Shown: piece after piece, positions 12,701 through 21,978 of the stretch
Layout of the letters: each line of letters opens with the position of its first letter
How positions within the stretch are numbered: position 1 is the first letter of the stretch
Notes under the pieces: model-generated
What the model was told of the DNA's origin: nothing
The model's database searches: none
Seen by the model: only the letters and a program-made list of their open reading frames with translations
Assembly: GCA_963922205.1 (NCBI GenBank)
Contig: CAWUHX010000025.1
Location: forward strand, 124,001 to 188,000
DNA: 64,000 bases
Direction: 5' to 3'
DNA from: Romanomermis culicivorax
Taxonomy: Eukaryota > Nematoda > Enoplea > Mermithida > Mermithidae
Made by a program: the position numbers and the translations under genes

Positions 12701-15700
12701 CACTTTTTGGCAAATTTTTTTTAATTTTTTTCCCAACTGGGGGGGGGGGGTTGGGGGGGTAAATGATTTTGGGTACTGGGTTGGCCAAGTTGGGGGGGGT
12801 CCCCCCCCAACCCCCTCCCAAGTACAGGTATGCTATGGCTAGCCATATGGTAGCCCTAGGGACCCCCATACTTTTGGCCGGAAAAATACTGGAAAATGTC
12901 AATTTTTTGATTTAAAATGTTAATTTTTGAACAAAAAATGGTCAAAAACGTCAATTTTCTCGGCGCCTCGCGCCATAAATACATTTTTTATCATTTTTTA
13001 GACAAAAATTACTATTTTTTGAACCGTTTTTCAGACTCTTTTCGTGAAAAAATCAAAATTTTTTCGTTCAGAGACCCCTCCCCCCAAAATTTTGGGAATT
13101 ACTGACCCCAGCCCAAAAAAAGTGGCCCGACCCCAACCTAGACCTCGGGGCTCCGTTACACGTATGGATCTGACGACATTTTAATGTTTGGGGTAGACCT
13201 GTAGGCAGAGGGGGGTGAGGGGCCATGGCCCCCCAAAATTTTTTAAGTGTTACAAAAGGCAAAGAATTTTTTTTGTTTCTTCAAGAAAAAGTCAAGTCAG
13301 AAATGCCAATTTTATAGTAAATTGAGCGAAAAAAATGCGTGCCCCTCCCCCAAAAAAAATTCTGGTTACAGGCCTGGGGTGGGGTCATCGCTTAACCTAG
13401 AATTTTCGGGGAGTCATTCAGTTTTTTTGTCACTCAACAGCCGGCAGTATTCAGTATCTATGTTAGGACTTGTTTGTTATGCATCATCCGCATAGATAAC
13501 GACAAACTAGCGGCTATGGCATAATAATAAAAGCTTTTTGAGGAGTATATTTTACTAGTGCATGTTCTGTGCCTCATGATCATCTGTTTTATGTGTGTGC
13601 ATTCGTAGTCTTCTTATGTGTCTCATGAAAATGACCAACATATTCATATTTCACATCATGTTTGTTTTGCTGCATTTTTTTAATGAATGTTTTTTCAGCA
13701 AATTTTCGCAAATTTTGGAATACAAACGGTTTTTGAGAGGTCGTTGGTACCAGTACAAACGGATCGAATGCAAAAAAATATTGTTTCCTTATTTTTTGTG
13801 TGCTTGGAAGTGTTTTTTTGTGCTTGAGAATATAATCTTCATGACAGTTTGGATCAAAGGTCCCTTTAACTAATATCTCTTAGTCGTAAGCTTTTCCTTC
13901 AGCTATTGTCATGATATCTGTGGAGTAGCGAATTTCGGATCATTAGAAAAGTGAAATTAATTCCTATCATCTTAGACGGTTAAACCGCATTTATACACTA
14001 CGGCACGACTACGACAGTCGTGACCAATTAAATTTCAATGCACGTGACATAAAACCAGTCTAACGTCTATTTTTCGTGGCCCTACCTGACTGATCTCGGC
14101 CGCCAGGGCTGTTTCTGTGACGTGAAATATAAATGCGGCTTTAGACTATACTCAGTCATCTGAAATCCTGCCTCAAAATTATTCAACTTGGGGTTTTCTA
14201 GCATACTGTTTGATTGTGTTCTTCATCCGAGCGATAAATGCTCTCAGAATCGGCGCTATGCCGTTAGGACGCAGACATTAGAACGCTGGAACATTAGGAC
14301 GCTGGACATTGGGACGCTAGACATTAGGACGCAGGGCATTAGGACGCAAGGACATTAGGACGCAGGGCATTAGGACGCAAGGACATTAGGACGCAAAGAC
14401 ACTAGGACGCAGAACTTTTAACATCCGAGGACGTTAAAACATATAATCGTGTCACAAAATAATCGAATTTATTGCTGCATGGAAATTTTTCCCAGCATTA
14501 ATTTTATTATATGAAAGATAGGTGTTAATAATGTACTATTTCGTGTTCATGATTTCATTTTTTCTAATGAGAGAAAGTGACACTCAAGAAAAATCAAGCC
14601 CTTGTCTTTTCGAGATCCAGTGACACACCTGATTCATTTGCATGTCCAAATGCTAACATGAGAGAAACAAATACTAATGAATTTTTAATTCTAGCACTTT
14701 CTGTTTTTACAATTCTAGCACTTCGGCCAGCTATCCCCCAGATTTCAGTACCCCACCCAAATTTTGAAAATTTCAACGTATTCAAATTTTCCTGGAAATT
14801 TTTAAGAAAACAGTAACATTTTTTTTGCTGAAATTAAGTAGTTAGAACTTATCCAAAAGTGATCACAATGCTCTAAAACTTCGTTTTTATAGAATGTTTC
14901 TGAGCGTGCTCTTCATTTCCAGTGGTAGTGAACATACATGTTGCCGAAGAGAGGGATTTGCTGGGGGTTCTGTCTGACCCCTTGTAGAACCCTGGCTGAC
15001 CGTCAACATAATCTCGGCTGATCGCCCAGAATTTCTACTTTTTTGGAAAATTTCTAACTTTAGTTAAATAAATTTCCCAACAGCTAAAAGTCATAAAATT
15101 GTCCAAAAATTTACTAGACCGTAAGTACCTATATATATATATTCTATACAATTGTTTAAATGGGAGGCATTCAAGACTCTTCAGTTTCTTTGAACCCACT
15201 TCTAAGTGAGTCTCTAGAACAGTGAATAATACCCTTCAGATTGACTTTCACAAATTCTGGGGTTAAATTTCTGCGTCCCAATGTCCTTGCGTCGTAATGT
15301 CCTGCGTTCTAATGTCTTTGCGTCCTAATGTCCTGCGTCCTAATGTCTTTGCGTCCCAATGTCCCTGCGTCCTAATGTCTGCGTCCTATTGTCTGCGTCC
15401 TAGTGACGCGTCACGCTCAGAATCATATAAAGATCAATAGAGTTGAGTATGCACCACAATAATTTTCATTCTTTTCAGCACACTTCTGTTGTGAAAAGGA
15501 TTGTGAGGCGTTTCTCCGACCATGTCGGTTCTTCGACTGTGTCATTTCTCCGACCTATGCAAAAATACTAAAAATAGAATGGTCGTTTTGTTGTGTTTCT
15601 TCGACAATTTCCGTTCTTCGACTGGTGCCGATACTTCGACTTTATCGATTGTTCGACTGCTTCTAAGTACCATTTCTTCGACTGACTCGACTCCTCGACC

Positions 15701-18700
15701 AGATTCTCAATGGCCGATTAATTGGAGCATCAAATATACATATACGTTTTGCCTACCGGTGCGAATAATTACAACAATTTTTGATGAAAATTCATGATTA
15801 TTGCATCAAAAAAAAAGATAGAAAAATTAGATTTTTAAAATTATTTTTCTTCAAATTTTTCATTTTAAATTTTTTAATAATTCAAATTCCGAATTTTTTT
15901 TAATTTTGAAATTTTTTAATTTTGAAAATTTTCAAATTGGGAAATTTTTTTAAAGTCGAAGTTTTTTGAAAATGTGAAATTTTTCAAATTTTGAAATTTT
16001 TCAAATTTTGACATAATTTTTCAAATTTTAAAATTTTTTGAATTTTGAAAACTTTCAAATTTTGAAATTTTTTTAAATTTTGAAAATTTTGAAATCTTAG
16101 AAATTTTGAATTTTTAAAATTTTAGAAATTTTGAATTTTTAAAATTTATTCAATTTCGAGATTTTTTAATTTTAAATTTTTGAAGTTTTGTGCAAAAAAA
16201 TCTTTAGCGTTTTTGGTTCAGAATTTAATTAATTTTTATTTTTTAAAATTTAATTGCAGTTTTTTAAAATTTATCTAAAATTTCAAGATTTCATGATTTC
16301 CGATTAATATTTTATGATCTTTGATCAAAATTGCCGATTTTTACTCAAAATGATTAATTTTGACAATTTTTGTTTGGCAATTTAATTTTGACAATTGATT
16401 AAAACCTAACAAACGAAAAACATTAGGTAAGTATATAGTGTGGTCGGACATTCGAAGAAGTCGAACAATCACAACAGTCGAAAAATCGAGATAGTCGCAG
16501 AATCGAACTGGTCGGAGAATAGCAACAGTCGAAGAATCAACACAGTCGGAGAATCGAAGTACAACGGTGAAAAGAGGTTTCATTGTGGAAAATTCTTTGA
16601 AGTCATTTTCCATTTGTTACTCAGCTATCTCCTTATATATATTGGTTTTCACATGTGTTATTGTATTTCTATGTCATTATGGTCAAATAATCATTCATTA
16701 ATTATTGAAATTTATCGATTTTATAGAACTAGCAAGTGAATAGCTAAAATTTTCAGCCGTCTATCAATATTGTAAGCAGACTTGCAGCTCAAAAGATAAA
16801 ATTTTTTTAGATACCAACCTTAAAATGGTTTTTGTCATAAATTGAAGGAAAAAAATCATTGTAGGTAGGAATCGGGCGGGGGAAGAAATTTTACTCCGGC
16901 CGGGGCCGGGGTAAAGAGACATATGTATACACCTAATATAAATTTTGTCATCAACTTGAGGTATAAAAAAATTGAATCGATTTTTAAACCAGTCAAGACC
17001 ACGGTAGGCAAGGCTTTGGTTTTAAAAAAACCAAAAAATTAGAAAATCCTTAGTATTTTATTTTTTTCCAAAATCACTCGGAAACTGTTTTTTTTCGCAC
17101 TAGCCTATCTTCTAGACACGTATTGGTGTCTATCTAAGTATAAGAGCTGACATCGTATTTCTATGATACATTTTGTACACAAAAGATATAAATCAATCGA
17201 TATTTTATGTATTCATCATGCAAGCACACATTTAGTACATGAGTCGAATTTCCTATGGGCTTACAAACAAAAAAGTTGGACACTAAATCTTTTGCAGTGT
17301 GTATTCCGACATCCAAATTATCAGCGAAATTTTATAAAATATGATTGAGTTTAATCTTCTGAATTTATTCTCACAGTAAGATTTTTAATTTTCCTAGCTC
17401 TAAATTTCAAAATATAGATGGGACAACAATAAGAAAATTTTATACAGCAGTTAAGCTTAATTGGACACCATATGTTCAATATGTTCAATGATTGCATACT
17501 GTAGGTTAACAGAGAATAGAGCTTTTGAGTGGCTCATTTTTATGTGAATTGACTTCGCTATGAAGTAGTAAAAAATCGTACACAAAATATGTGTGAATCA
17601 GTCGATAGTCTATATATACATGTATGTATCCATCATGCAAGCGAGACTACTAGTATATAATGAGTCGAATTTGCTGTAGTTAGCTCACAGACAGATTTAT
17701 GGAGCAGAAATTTAGACACATGTCAGATGTCTTATGTGTGATTTTCAACTGCAGTTTGTTTGTAATAATCTATGAATTTAAAACCCTCTCATTAAAAATG
17801 GCATGCTTTAAAGTTGTTTGTCATTTCAGCTTTTCTTTGGATATATTGATTTCTTATGAGTTTTGACTACTTACATGAAGCCCGGTTCACACGGCGACAT
17901 TTCTCCCGACATACATGTTGCGACATATATGCGTTTTCCAAAAATGTCCCAACATTAAGATATTCACACGTGCGACATATATGTGCGATATATGATATGA
18001 CATGCACTGCGACATTTTCCACCTCAGTTTTATTTTTCGGTGTCGAAAAGTAAGTCTGTTGCTATGCTTGGTCTTATCCTACCTTTGGACGACGAGTTCT
18101 TTTTGCGCCTGTCACGATTACATGCACCAAGCACACAAATAGTACCAAATGTCGCGCTGTATGTCGGCTAAAATAGATGGCTGAGCGAAAAAGCAAACTG
18201 TATGTCGGGTGTATGTCGCTTATATGTCGGGCTTAAGGCCGGTTGACACGGCGACATTTTGCGCAACATATACCCGACATACATGTCACCACATATATGC
18301 GACATACGTATGTTAAATAAAATCGTCAGGTGTGAACGGGCGCGACATAAGCCCGACATATAAGCGAGATACACCCGACATACAGTTTGCTTTTTCGCTC
18401 AGCCGGCTATTTTAGCCGACATACAGCGCGACATTTGGTACTATTTGTATGCTTGATGCATGTAATCGTGACAGGCGCAAAAAAAACTCGTCGTCCAAAA
18501 GTAGGAAAAGACCAAGAATAGCAACAGACTTTCTTTTCGACACCGAAAAATAATACTGAGGTGGAAAATATCGCACTGTATGTCGTATCATATGTCGCAC
18601 ATATATGTCGCACGTGTGAACATCTTAATGTCACGACATTTTTGGAAAAAGCATATGTTGCAACATGTATGTTGGGTGAAATGTCGCGGTGTGAACCGGG

Positions 18701-21064
18701 CTTTATGTCGTGCCCGTTCACACCTGACGATTTTACTTAACATACGTATGTAGCGACATGTATGTCGGGTATATGTTGCGCAAAATGTCGCTGTGTGAAC
18801 CGGTCTTTTCGCATTGTATATTTCTGTTTATTTTTCATCCTTCCTTTTTTCTTGAGTTTCCTCTTTACATATCGCATGCTCTACTCCGTTTTTACTTTTC
18901 TTATTTTCTTGGCTCATCGTGCCTTTCTTTATCTGTCCACTTACTGTATTTCTATTGTTATAATAGAGATTTCCTATAGCATAATGTGACGAAACTTCTA
19001 ATAAGATGAATACTTCTAGCTGTCATTTTTGGACTCCCAAACTAGCTTTAGATGATAGAGGGAACTTCCAGCAGTTTTTTTACGTAGTTATTTTAATGTA
19101 CCAAACATTCTTAGGAATTAAATCAGAAAAAACCACTAAAAAACGAAAAACCATTAAAGAACTATAAAAATCAAAAAGTTGAAATTCCAAAAGTTTGGCT
19201 TTTGCCAACCCTGATCATGACTCAAGAGCATTTCATGAAAAAATTTATTCGTAGGTTTGTAGGAGAAATTGCATCGTCTGTCCCATCACTGAAAATCAAT
19301 ATAGGTATCTAACAAAAAATACACGAATTATGAGTCAAAACCTGTCAATATTATGTTTCACTTATTTATGAATGAAACATTTTTATTCCAATGGATGATC
19401 AAAAATCCCCGGCCTTTTTGAAAAATTCCCCCGGCCGGAGCCGAGGCCGGGGATTTAAAGTTACTGTGGCCGGGGCGGGGAACCGGCCGATTCCAAATTG
19501 TAGGCCATACCTTACTCCAGAAATGACTAGCATTGCCTTTATACATCCACTTCTCCACTAAATACTGGCAGCTTAACCACGCATAGGCAGCAAAGAAAAT
19601 TTAGGGATGTCAATCAAATTTTAGCCAATCTTTAATTAACCATAACTCCGTCATAAAAATACACTAATTTATTTCAATATATCTAAAGATTATTGCGTTC
19701 GGAAGAAAACAGTTCCTGCCCGCATTGAAAAATCACTTTTTGGTTGTAGTAAAAAACCTATCTGGGTAAGGTCAAAACGACCCGAAACCCCCACTTGGAG
19801 GTATGGTAGTGACATGAAAAGTCGCGTAATACAATAATTGCCGTGAGAAATCGGTTTCTATTGACCATAAGCCGTCCGAAAAAAACCGGCGGCGGATTAT
19901 TGGAAAAAGTTTATTATCGGCCGATGCGCCTGTGCAAAAAAATTGTTAAAGGTTAATTGGATCTTAAATCTCTGTTTAAAAAATGATTTATCTGTAGGGA
20001 TTGATCTCTCCAAAAGCCCTGCTTACGCGGCCAAGCGTTCCGACCTTCGAAAGGGCGCCGAAACATTGGGCCGCGAGTTGAGCCTACATTATCAAACGAC
20101 GTGGTTAGAATTTTGGCCCTTTTTAAATAAATTTTGTGACTTATCGTCCGCAGACGGCTTAAGATCGTTCGAAGATCATTTGTTGAATCAAAAATTCAAA
20201 TTTAAACGAAATATCTGCTTAAACGCCGACCAAGTCGCCGCCAAATTGTTGGCTTTACCGTCACCTTTTTTCGATCATGCACCTAGGACGCCTAGAAAAA
20301 AGACAAGAACGGTTTTGAATTTCAATAACGAGCCTATACCCGCTGTCGATAATTTCGCGAATAGAGACACATTTTACGATTGTCTTGATTATATAGATAC
20401 CTCAAGTATTAATTATAACGCAGCTAAGCTTAGTTTTGATCGTTACTTGATTACTAACATTGAGGAATGAAACGAGCTCTAAGATTCCACTGATTATTTC
20501 TGCTGCTAGTTTCTTACATCTTTCAGATAACGATACGCTTCACATGCTTGATAAAACATTATTAAGTTCAATTCGCAAGGATGCGGGTTTTGTGCGAAAT
20601 ATAATTTTCGCAACTTCTGATCTAAAGTCCATCAAAGTGTGATAGTATTGATTAGATTGTAATTAGAATTTATAATTGCAGTATCGCAAAAGGTATATGT
20701 TTGTCAAAGCCCTTGATGTCTGTTAGATAATTTCGGAAAAATTTGGCAAGAACGGTTTTCTGAAATTCTGAGATTTTAGTAATCATTCAACTCATTTCTC
20801 TGTCATTTATAGTGTTGAAATTATTGTGTTTCAGATTCCGAGGCGAGTATCGATCTAGAAACATCTAGCGGCGATGATATATTCACAACGCCACCGGAAA
20901 CACCACCCTGTGTTTATATAAACGGTAGTTCACTTTCAAGAGACGATTTAGATGCACTCTCTGCTATAAAAGCTCTAAATGTCGACCCGGACGAATTCCC
21001 ATTGGTTTACAAATGGAAAAATCGTATGGTTGTTCATTCTGTTTCGCCTAAACGACGCTTATGA
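3360..21064 (+). CDS. ANKLE2: ANKLE2 homologue (ankyrin repeat and LEM domain protein 2), 7 exons seen, 5' end missing
   Basis: ANKLE2 is an ER/inner nuclear membrane protein that promotes BAF dephosphorylation by PP2A and so nuclear-envelope reassembly after mitosis. Exons proposed: 3360-3714, 4314-4553, 8183-8547, 8727-8945, 19998 to about 20432, 20527 to about 20586 (or up to 20637), and 20835-21064. Phases agree across the first five. The product, about 640 residues as seen, has the viroplasmin-like domain, then the ankyrin region (RYNALHVAAKCGN, YPDDNDESLERR, NTPDKALHETPLHFAAKNSN), then the conserved block ETLGRELSLHYQTTWLEFWP, and ends with a LNVDPDEFP motif as in human ANKLE2. The N-terminal membrane segment and LEM domain are not visible. 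The splice sites around the sixth exon are uncertain. Two introns (4554-8182, 8946-19997) are swollen by transposons. Confidence 0.93.
4314..4553 (+). CDS. ANKLE2: ANKLE2 exon: first ankyrin repeat
   Basis: Acceptor TATTTTAG at 4313 and donor GTAAAA at 4554. It encodes LILHNPRYLVNCNSDSPTI and RYNALHVAAKCGNL, matching the 'NPRYLxxxxDxPTIxxEGxRYNxxHVAAKxN' segment that is diagnostic for ANKLE2. Confidence 0.93.
4554..5399. other. ANKLE2 intron, 5' part
   Basis: AT-rich intron with one CGGCGC-type palindrome (GGCGCTTTGCGCC near 5132). No gene or clear element boundary seen. Confidence 0.5.
5400..5650. repeat. Degenerate minisatellite, unit about TACCCACGATTTTACCCG
   Basis: Ten or so imperfect copies of ACCCACGATTTTACCCG-like words (GATTTTACCCGTC, ACGATTTTACCCGAT, ACGATTCTACCCGAG, ACGATTTTACCCGCC) with variable spacers. 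Non-coding. Confidence 0.7.
5850..6975. mobile_element. Probable non-autonomous DNA transposon with 'AAGCCATGGCTTGT' terminal words
   Basis: The left part (5870-5950) repeats ACAAGCC/GGCTTGT words. The right part (6880-6960) carries the same words inverted next to a poly-A plus CCCCGCG end. The words resemble the ends of the hAT element at 10536-11957 (GGCCAATTNGGCTTGT). A CGGCGCTTGGCGCCG hairpin lies at about 6032. No target duplication was found and no coding capacity is visible. Confidence 0.5.
7137..7600. repeat. Dispersed repeat G, two adjacent direct copies
   Basis: 7137-7330 and 7376-7560 are diverged direct copies. Each runs from 'TAACTG(G/A)TAAAA' through 'GATAGAAACTG'-like, 'GCTAATGGCCG' and 'CGCAAAGCG' words to 'AATTTTGAG'. 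A third copy lies at about 33900-34090 inside the large hAT element. Confidence 0.6.
7600..8090. repeat. Dispersed repeat H (GGCTAGCCATATGG family)
   Basis: Shares a long co-linear block with 12540-13160: 'GAAGTGCTATGG', CC-rich 'CCCAGAAATCGT', 'ATGGCTAGCCATATGGTAG', 'ATACTTTTG', 'GGAAAAATACT', a CGCGCC palindrome, and a C-rich end ('CGGGGCCCCG'). Diverged copies occur at about 24449-24846, 26650-26800 and 34455-34603. Confidence 0.65.
8183..8547 (+). CDS. ANKLE2: ANKLE2 exon: ankyrin region
   Basis: Acceptor TTTCTAG at 8182; donor GTAATG at 8548. It encodes LRLLYPDDNDESLERRRKF, LDMFLNTPDKALHETPLHFA and NKYGETAVALAKAR, co-linear with human ANKLE2. Both junction codons rebuild correctly (Ser in front, Gly behind). 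Confidence 0.94.
8727..8945 (+). CDS. ANKLE2: ANKLE2 exon: post-ankyrin linker
   Basis: Acceptor TTTGCAG at 8726; donor GTAAGC at 8946. It contains RLSAYAGPMSHETANQFYIDW, equivalent to the 'LRAFAGPLSPxKAExFxxLW' segment of ANKLE2. The 11,052-base intron behind it is the most transposon-loaded in the window. Confidence 0.9.
8946..9528. other. Start of the large ANKLE2 intron
   Basis: AT-rich DNA with poly-A/T and one CCGGCGCT motif near 9145. No gene or bounded element recognised. Confidence 0.5.
9530..9955. repeat. Degenerate TGGTTGATTCCCTGAT minisatellite
   Basis: About 25 imperfect words of the type (G)GTTGATT(C/A)CCTGATT with spacing of about 12-20 bases. The minus strand reads as an Asn/Gln/Ile-rich open frame (NQGINQ repeated), which is a by-product of the repeat rather than a gene. 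Confidence 0.8.
9956..10527. other. Intronic spacer
   Basis: No gene, RNA or bounded repeat recognised. Confidence 0.4.
10536..11957. mobile_element. Non-autonomous hAT element F1 with 8-bp target duplication
   Basis: The element starts CAGGTTTTTTTGG and ends CCTAAAAAACCCTG, imperfect terminal inverted repeats of the hAT 'CAGGG' type. It is flanked on both sides by CAATGAAA (10528-10535 and 11958-11965), the 8-bp duplication expected of hAT. Inner terminal words GGCC(A)ATTTGGCT(C/T) recur inverted at both ends. It is 1,422 bp long without a transposase frame. A related copy (32416 to about 33260) shares 'GTCAAACATT-CATCCATAACATG' and 'GACNTTTTCTAACCGC' blocks. Confidence 0.88.
11966..12483. 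other. Intronic spacer
   Basis: AT-rich; nothing recognised except 'GCAACATATTCGTGT' words at 12447-12490 that border the next repeat. Confidence 0.4.
12520..13165. mobile_element. Repeat H copy with 9-bp flanking duplication, nested in another H end
   Basis: The left end CATACATGTAATTGGGG and right end GGGGCTCCGTTACACGTAT are imperfect inverted repeats. GGATCTGAC flanks them at 12511-12519 and 13166-13174. Bases 12484-12510 are a second H-type end (CGTGTAACGGAGCTC), so the copy appears to have inserted into an older H copy. The interior has several G/C homopolymers (12640-12660, 12738-12765) and a CTCGGCGCCTCGCGCC palindrome. No coding. Confidence 0.65.
13195..13375. mobile_element. Small MITE-like element with CCTGTAGGCAG/TACAGGCCTG ends
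   Basis: The left end GACCTGTAGGCAGAGGGGGG and right end CCCCTCCC...TTACAGGCCTG are inverted. This end type is common in short hAT-derived elements of invertebrates. No clear target duplication. Confidence 0.45.
13376..14242. other. Intronic spacer
   Basis: No gene seen. An imperfect 'CGCATTTATAC'/'AAATGCGGCT' inverted pair sits at about 13987 and 14132 around CACGACTACGACAGTCGTG, perhaps a small MITE. Confidence 0.4.
14252..15415. mobile_element. Foldback element A: inverted minisatellite arms, unit TTAGGACGCAGGACA
   Basis: The left arm (14262-14413) has about ten 15-16-bp units of the form TTAGGACGC(A/T)(R)GGACA. The right arm (15271-15412) carries about nine of the same units inverted (TGCGTCCTAATGTC). 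Between them lie about 850 bases of AT-rich non-coding DNA. The whole is flanked by CTCAGAATC at 14243-14251 and 15416-15424, and the two ends align base for base from these duplications. Foldback (FB) elements and some Mutator-like elements have this design; no transposase is present. Confidence 0.85.
15499..16566. mobile_element. Foldback element B: inverted arms, unit about GTTCTTCGACTGTGTC
   Basis: The left arm (15505-15700) has about nine TTCT(T/C)CGAC-centred units of 15-18 bases. The right arm (16440-16560) has the inverse (GTCGAAGAATC, GTCGGAGAAT). The termini GATTGTGAGGCG and, inverted, CGTTGTACTTCG align without gaps into the shared TTCTCCGAC. GTGAAAAG flanks both sides (15491-15498, 16567-16574). 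The core 15780-16360 is almost pure A/T with TTCAAATTTTGAAA words. It lies 74 bases after element A. Confidence 0.82.
16567..17877. other. Intronic spacer with one GC-rich block
   Basis: No gene seen. About 16865-16915 holds a CCGGCCGGGGCCGGGG block that resembles 19410-19490. Two loosely similar stretches (17160-17240 and 17580-17660, 'TACACAAAA(G)ATAT', 'CATCATGCAAGC') suggest an old duplication. Confidence 0.45.
17878..18806. mobile_element. Compound palindromic repeat X-Y-X'-Y' (CCGGTTCACAC/CGACATATATG family)
   Basis: X (17878-18232) and Y (18236-18334) both start with (C/G)CCGGTT(C/G)ACACGGCGACATT. X' (about 18338-18703) is the reverse complement of X, and Y' (about 18710-18805) that of Y. 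All are built from CGACATA(T/C)ATGTCG-like words. The join of X and Y reads TTAAGGCC. A DNA-transposon origin is likely; no target duplication or coding frame was found. Confidence 0.7.
18807..19997. other. Intron 3' part with GC-rich CCGGCCGG block
   Basis: 19410-19490 carries CCCCGGCC...GGCCGGGG inverted words like those at 16865-16915. The remainder is AT-rich without recognisable features up to the acceptor at 19997. Confidence 0.4.
19998..20432 (+). CDS. ANKLE2: ANKLE2 exon: conserved post-ankyrin block
   Basis: Acceptor TCTGTAG at 19997. It encodes KRSDLRKGAETLGRELSLHY, TTWLEFWPFLNKFCDLSS and GLRSFEDHL, matching the '[28 protein letters not shown]' block of human ANKLE2. The donor is uncertain: GTTTTG at 20433 or GTTACT at 20442, both in the phase required by the next exon. 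Confidence 0.9.
20527..20637 (+). CDS. ANKLE2: ANKLE2 small exon (3' border uncertain)
   Basis: It follows a CTTTCAG acceptor. The frame DNDTLHMLDKTLLSSIRKDA stays open to 20642. The next exon needs a phase-1 donor; the candidate is at 20587 (GTTTTG), and later GT sites do not keep frame. The residues are not conserved enough to settle it. Confidence 0.55.
20835..21064 (+). CDS. ANKLE2: ANKLE2 last exon
   Basis: After a GTGTTTCAG acceptor it encodes FTTPPETPPCVYING, DDLDALSAIKALNVDPDEFP and YKWKNRMVVHSVSPKRRL, ending at TGA 21062-21064. The 'L-x-VDP-x-(E/Q)FP-x-V-x-x-W' motif matches the C-terminus of human ANKLE2. Confidence 0.92.
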
Positions 21065-21966
21065 ATAGTGCAAACCATATACTACATGTAATCCTAAAGT
21101 AGATGTATTTTTAATCGATAGGTTTCAGTTCGATATTTTATCCAGACTAGAAAGTAATGCACTTTATAGGAAATTTGATGTTATTTCAGAGAAAATTTAG
21201 CCTGGTTCCCACCAGACACGCACGGCAAGAATTTTTCAGGGGATAGGGTCCTTGGACTTTTTATCCTGAGCTGGCGGGTAGGGGGTGGGTGAGCAAAAAA
21301 AACAAACGAGTTCTGCGAGCCTGTTTTGCGTGCAAAATATGCTCAAAAATCATCAAAAAAAGCTGTCTTGGAAAATGTTCTGGGGGTGTTCGACGATTTT
21401 TTCGCGCCAGGCGAGGGTCCTCAGGTAAGGGAGTTTACCCCTTATGTGCATGTAGGTTCCCCACTCAATATGTTGTAAATTTTTCTCCAAAATTTGTTTT
21501 GTTCTATCCGTATTGATTCGCTCTCTTAGAATACTGAAAGTATAGTCGGCATTCTAAAATTCATAAAATCGAGCTTGCAAGCATTAATTGTTCAATTTTG
21601 ATTATTCATAAGACGGGTCTATTCAGAAATATACGACAAGAATTTTCTAGGGGGTCGTCTCACTTTTCATCGGGAGCGTTATTATCATATATAATATCAG
21701 CAAGGCAATCAAAAATTTTTTCTCCAAAAAAGTTCAGGGGGTATCTTACGATGTTTTTTTGGTCAAGGGATCCGGGGTCTCAGGTACCGGATTTTCATCG
21801 TGTTTTATTTTCTATATTTTACAAATGAATAAATTTTTCATGCGCGTCTTATTAATGTTTTATTTTTATATTATCGTTTTAACAACAATTTATATTAAAT
21901 ATTTGAGTGCTAAATATTATTCTTTTGCGTCGCTTTCTTCATTTTCAGCATCTTGCTTCTGTCCAA
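21065..21966. repeat. Spacer between ANKLE2 and PPAN, filled by two copies of repeat K
   Basis: 21190-21480 is a plus-oriented copy of the repeat at 1890-2200. 21625-21810 is a shorter, diverged third copy ('CAAGAATTTTCTAGGGGG', 'AAAAGTTCAGGGGG', 'TTTGGTCAAGGG'). A pyrimidine-rich tract ending TTTTCAG lies about 18 bases before the PPAN ATG. Confidence 0.6.
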
Positions 21967-21978
21967 ATGGGAAAAAAT
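21967..21978 (+). CDS. PPAN: PPAN exon 1, 12-nt start exon
   Basis: ATG GGA AAA AAT followed by the donor GTAAGG. A first exon coding only MGKN fits the short basic N-terminus of the family (MGxx-K-K) and joins in phase 0 to WKKAKKNNEE. An acceptor-like TTTTCAG ends about 18 bases upstream, so there is a 5'-UTR intron or a trans-splice site. Confidence 0.75.

Noticed and set aside
12431-12902. Frames rich in Gly/Pro/Trp around 12.5-12.9 kb
   Set aside because: Caused by long G/C homopolymers inside repeat H; overlapping frames on both strands with no family resemblance.
14262-15412. CRISPR-like regular repeats
   Set aside because: Units are contiguous 15-16-bp words without spacers, inverted at the two ends, in a eukaryotic intron.
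18168-18721. Frames of 62-104 codons on the minus strand
   Set aside because: They cover the X-Y-X'-Y' palindromic repeat and appear on both strands because of the inversion.
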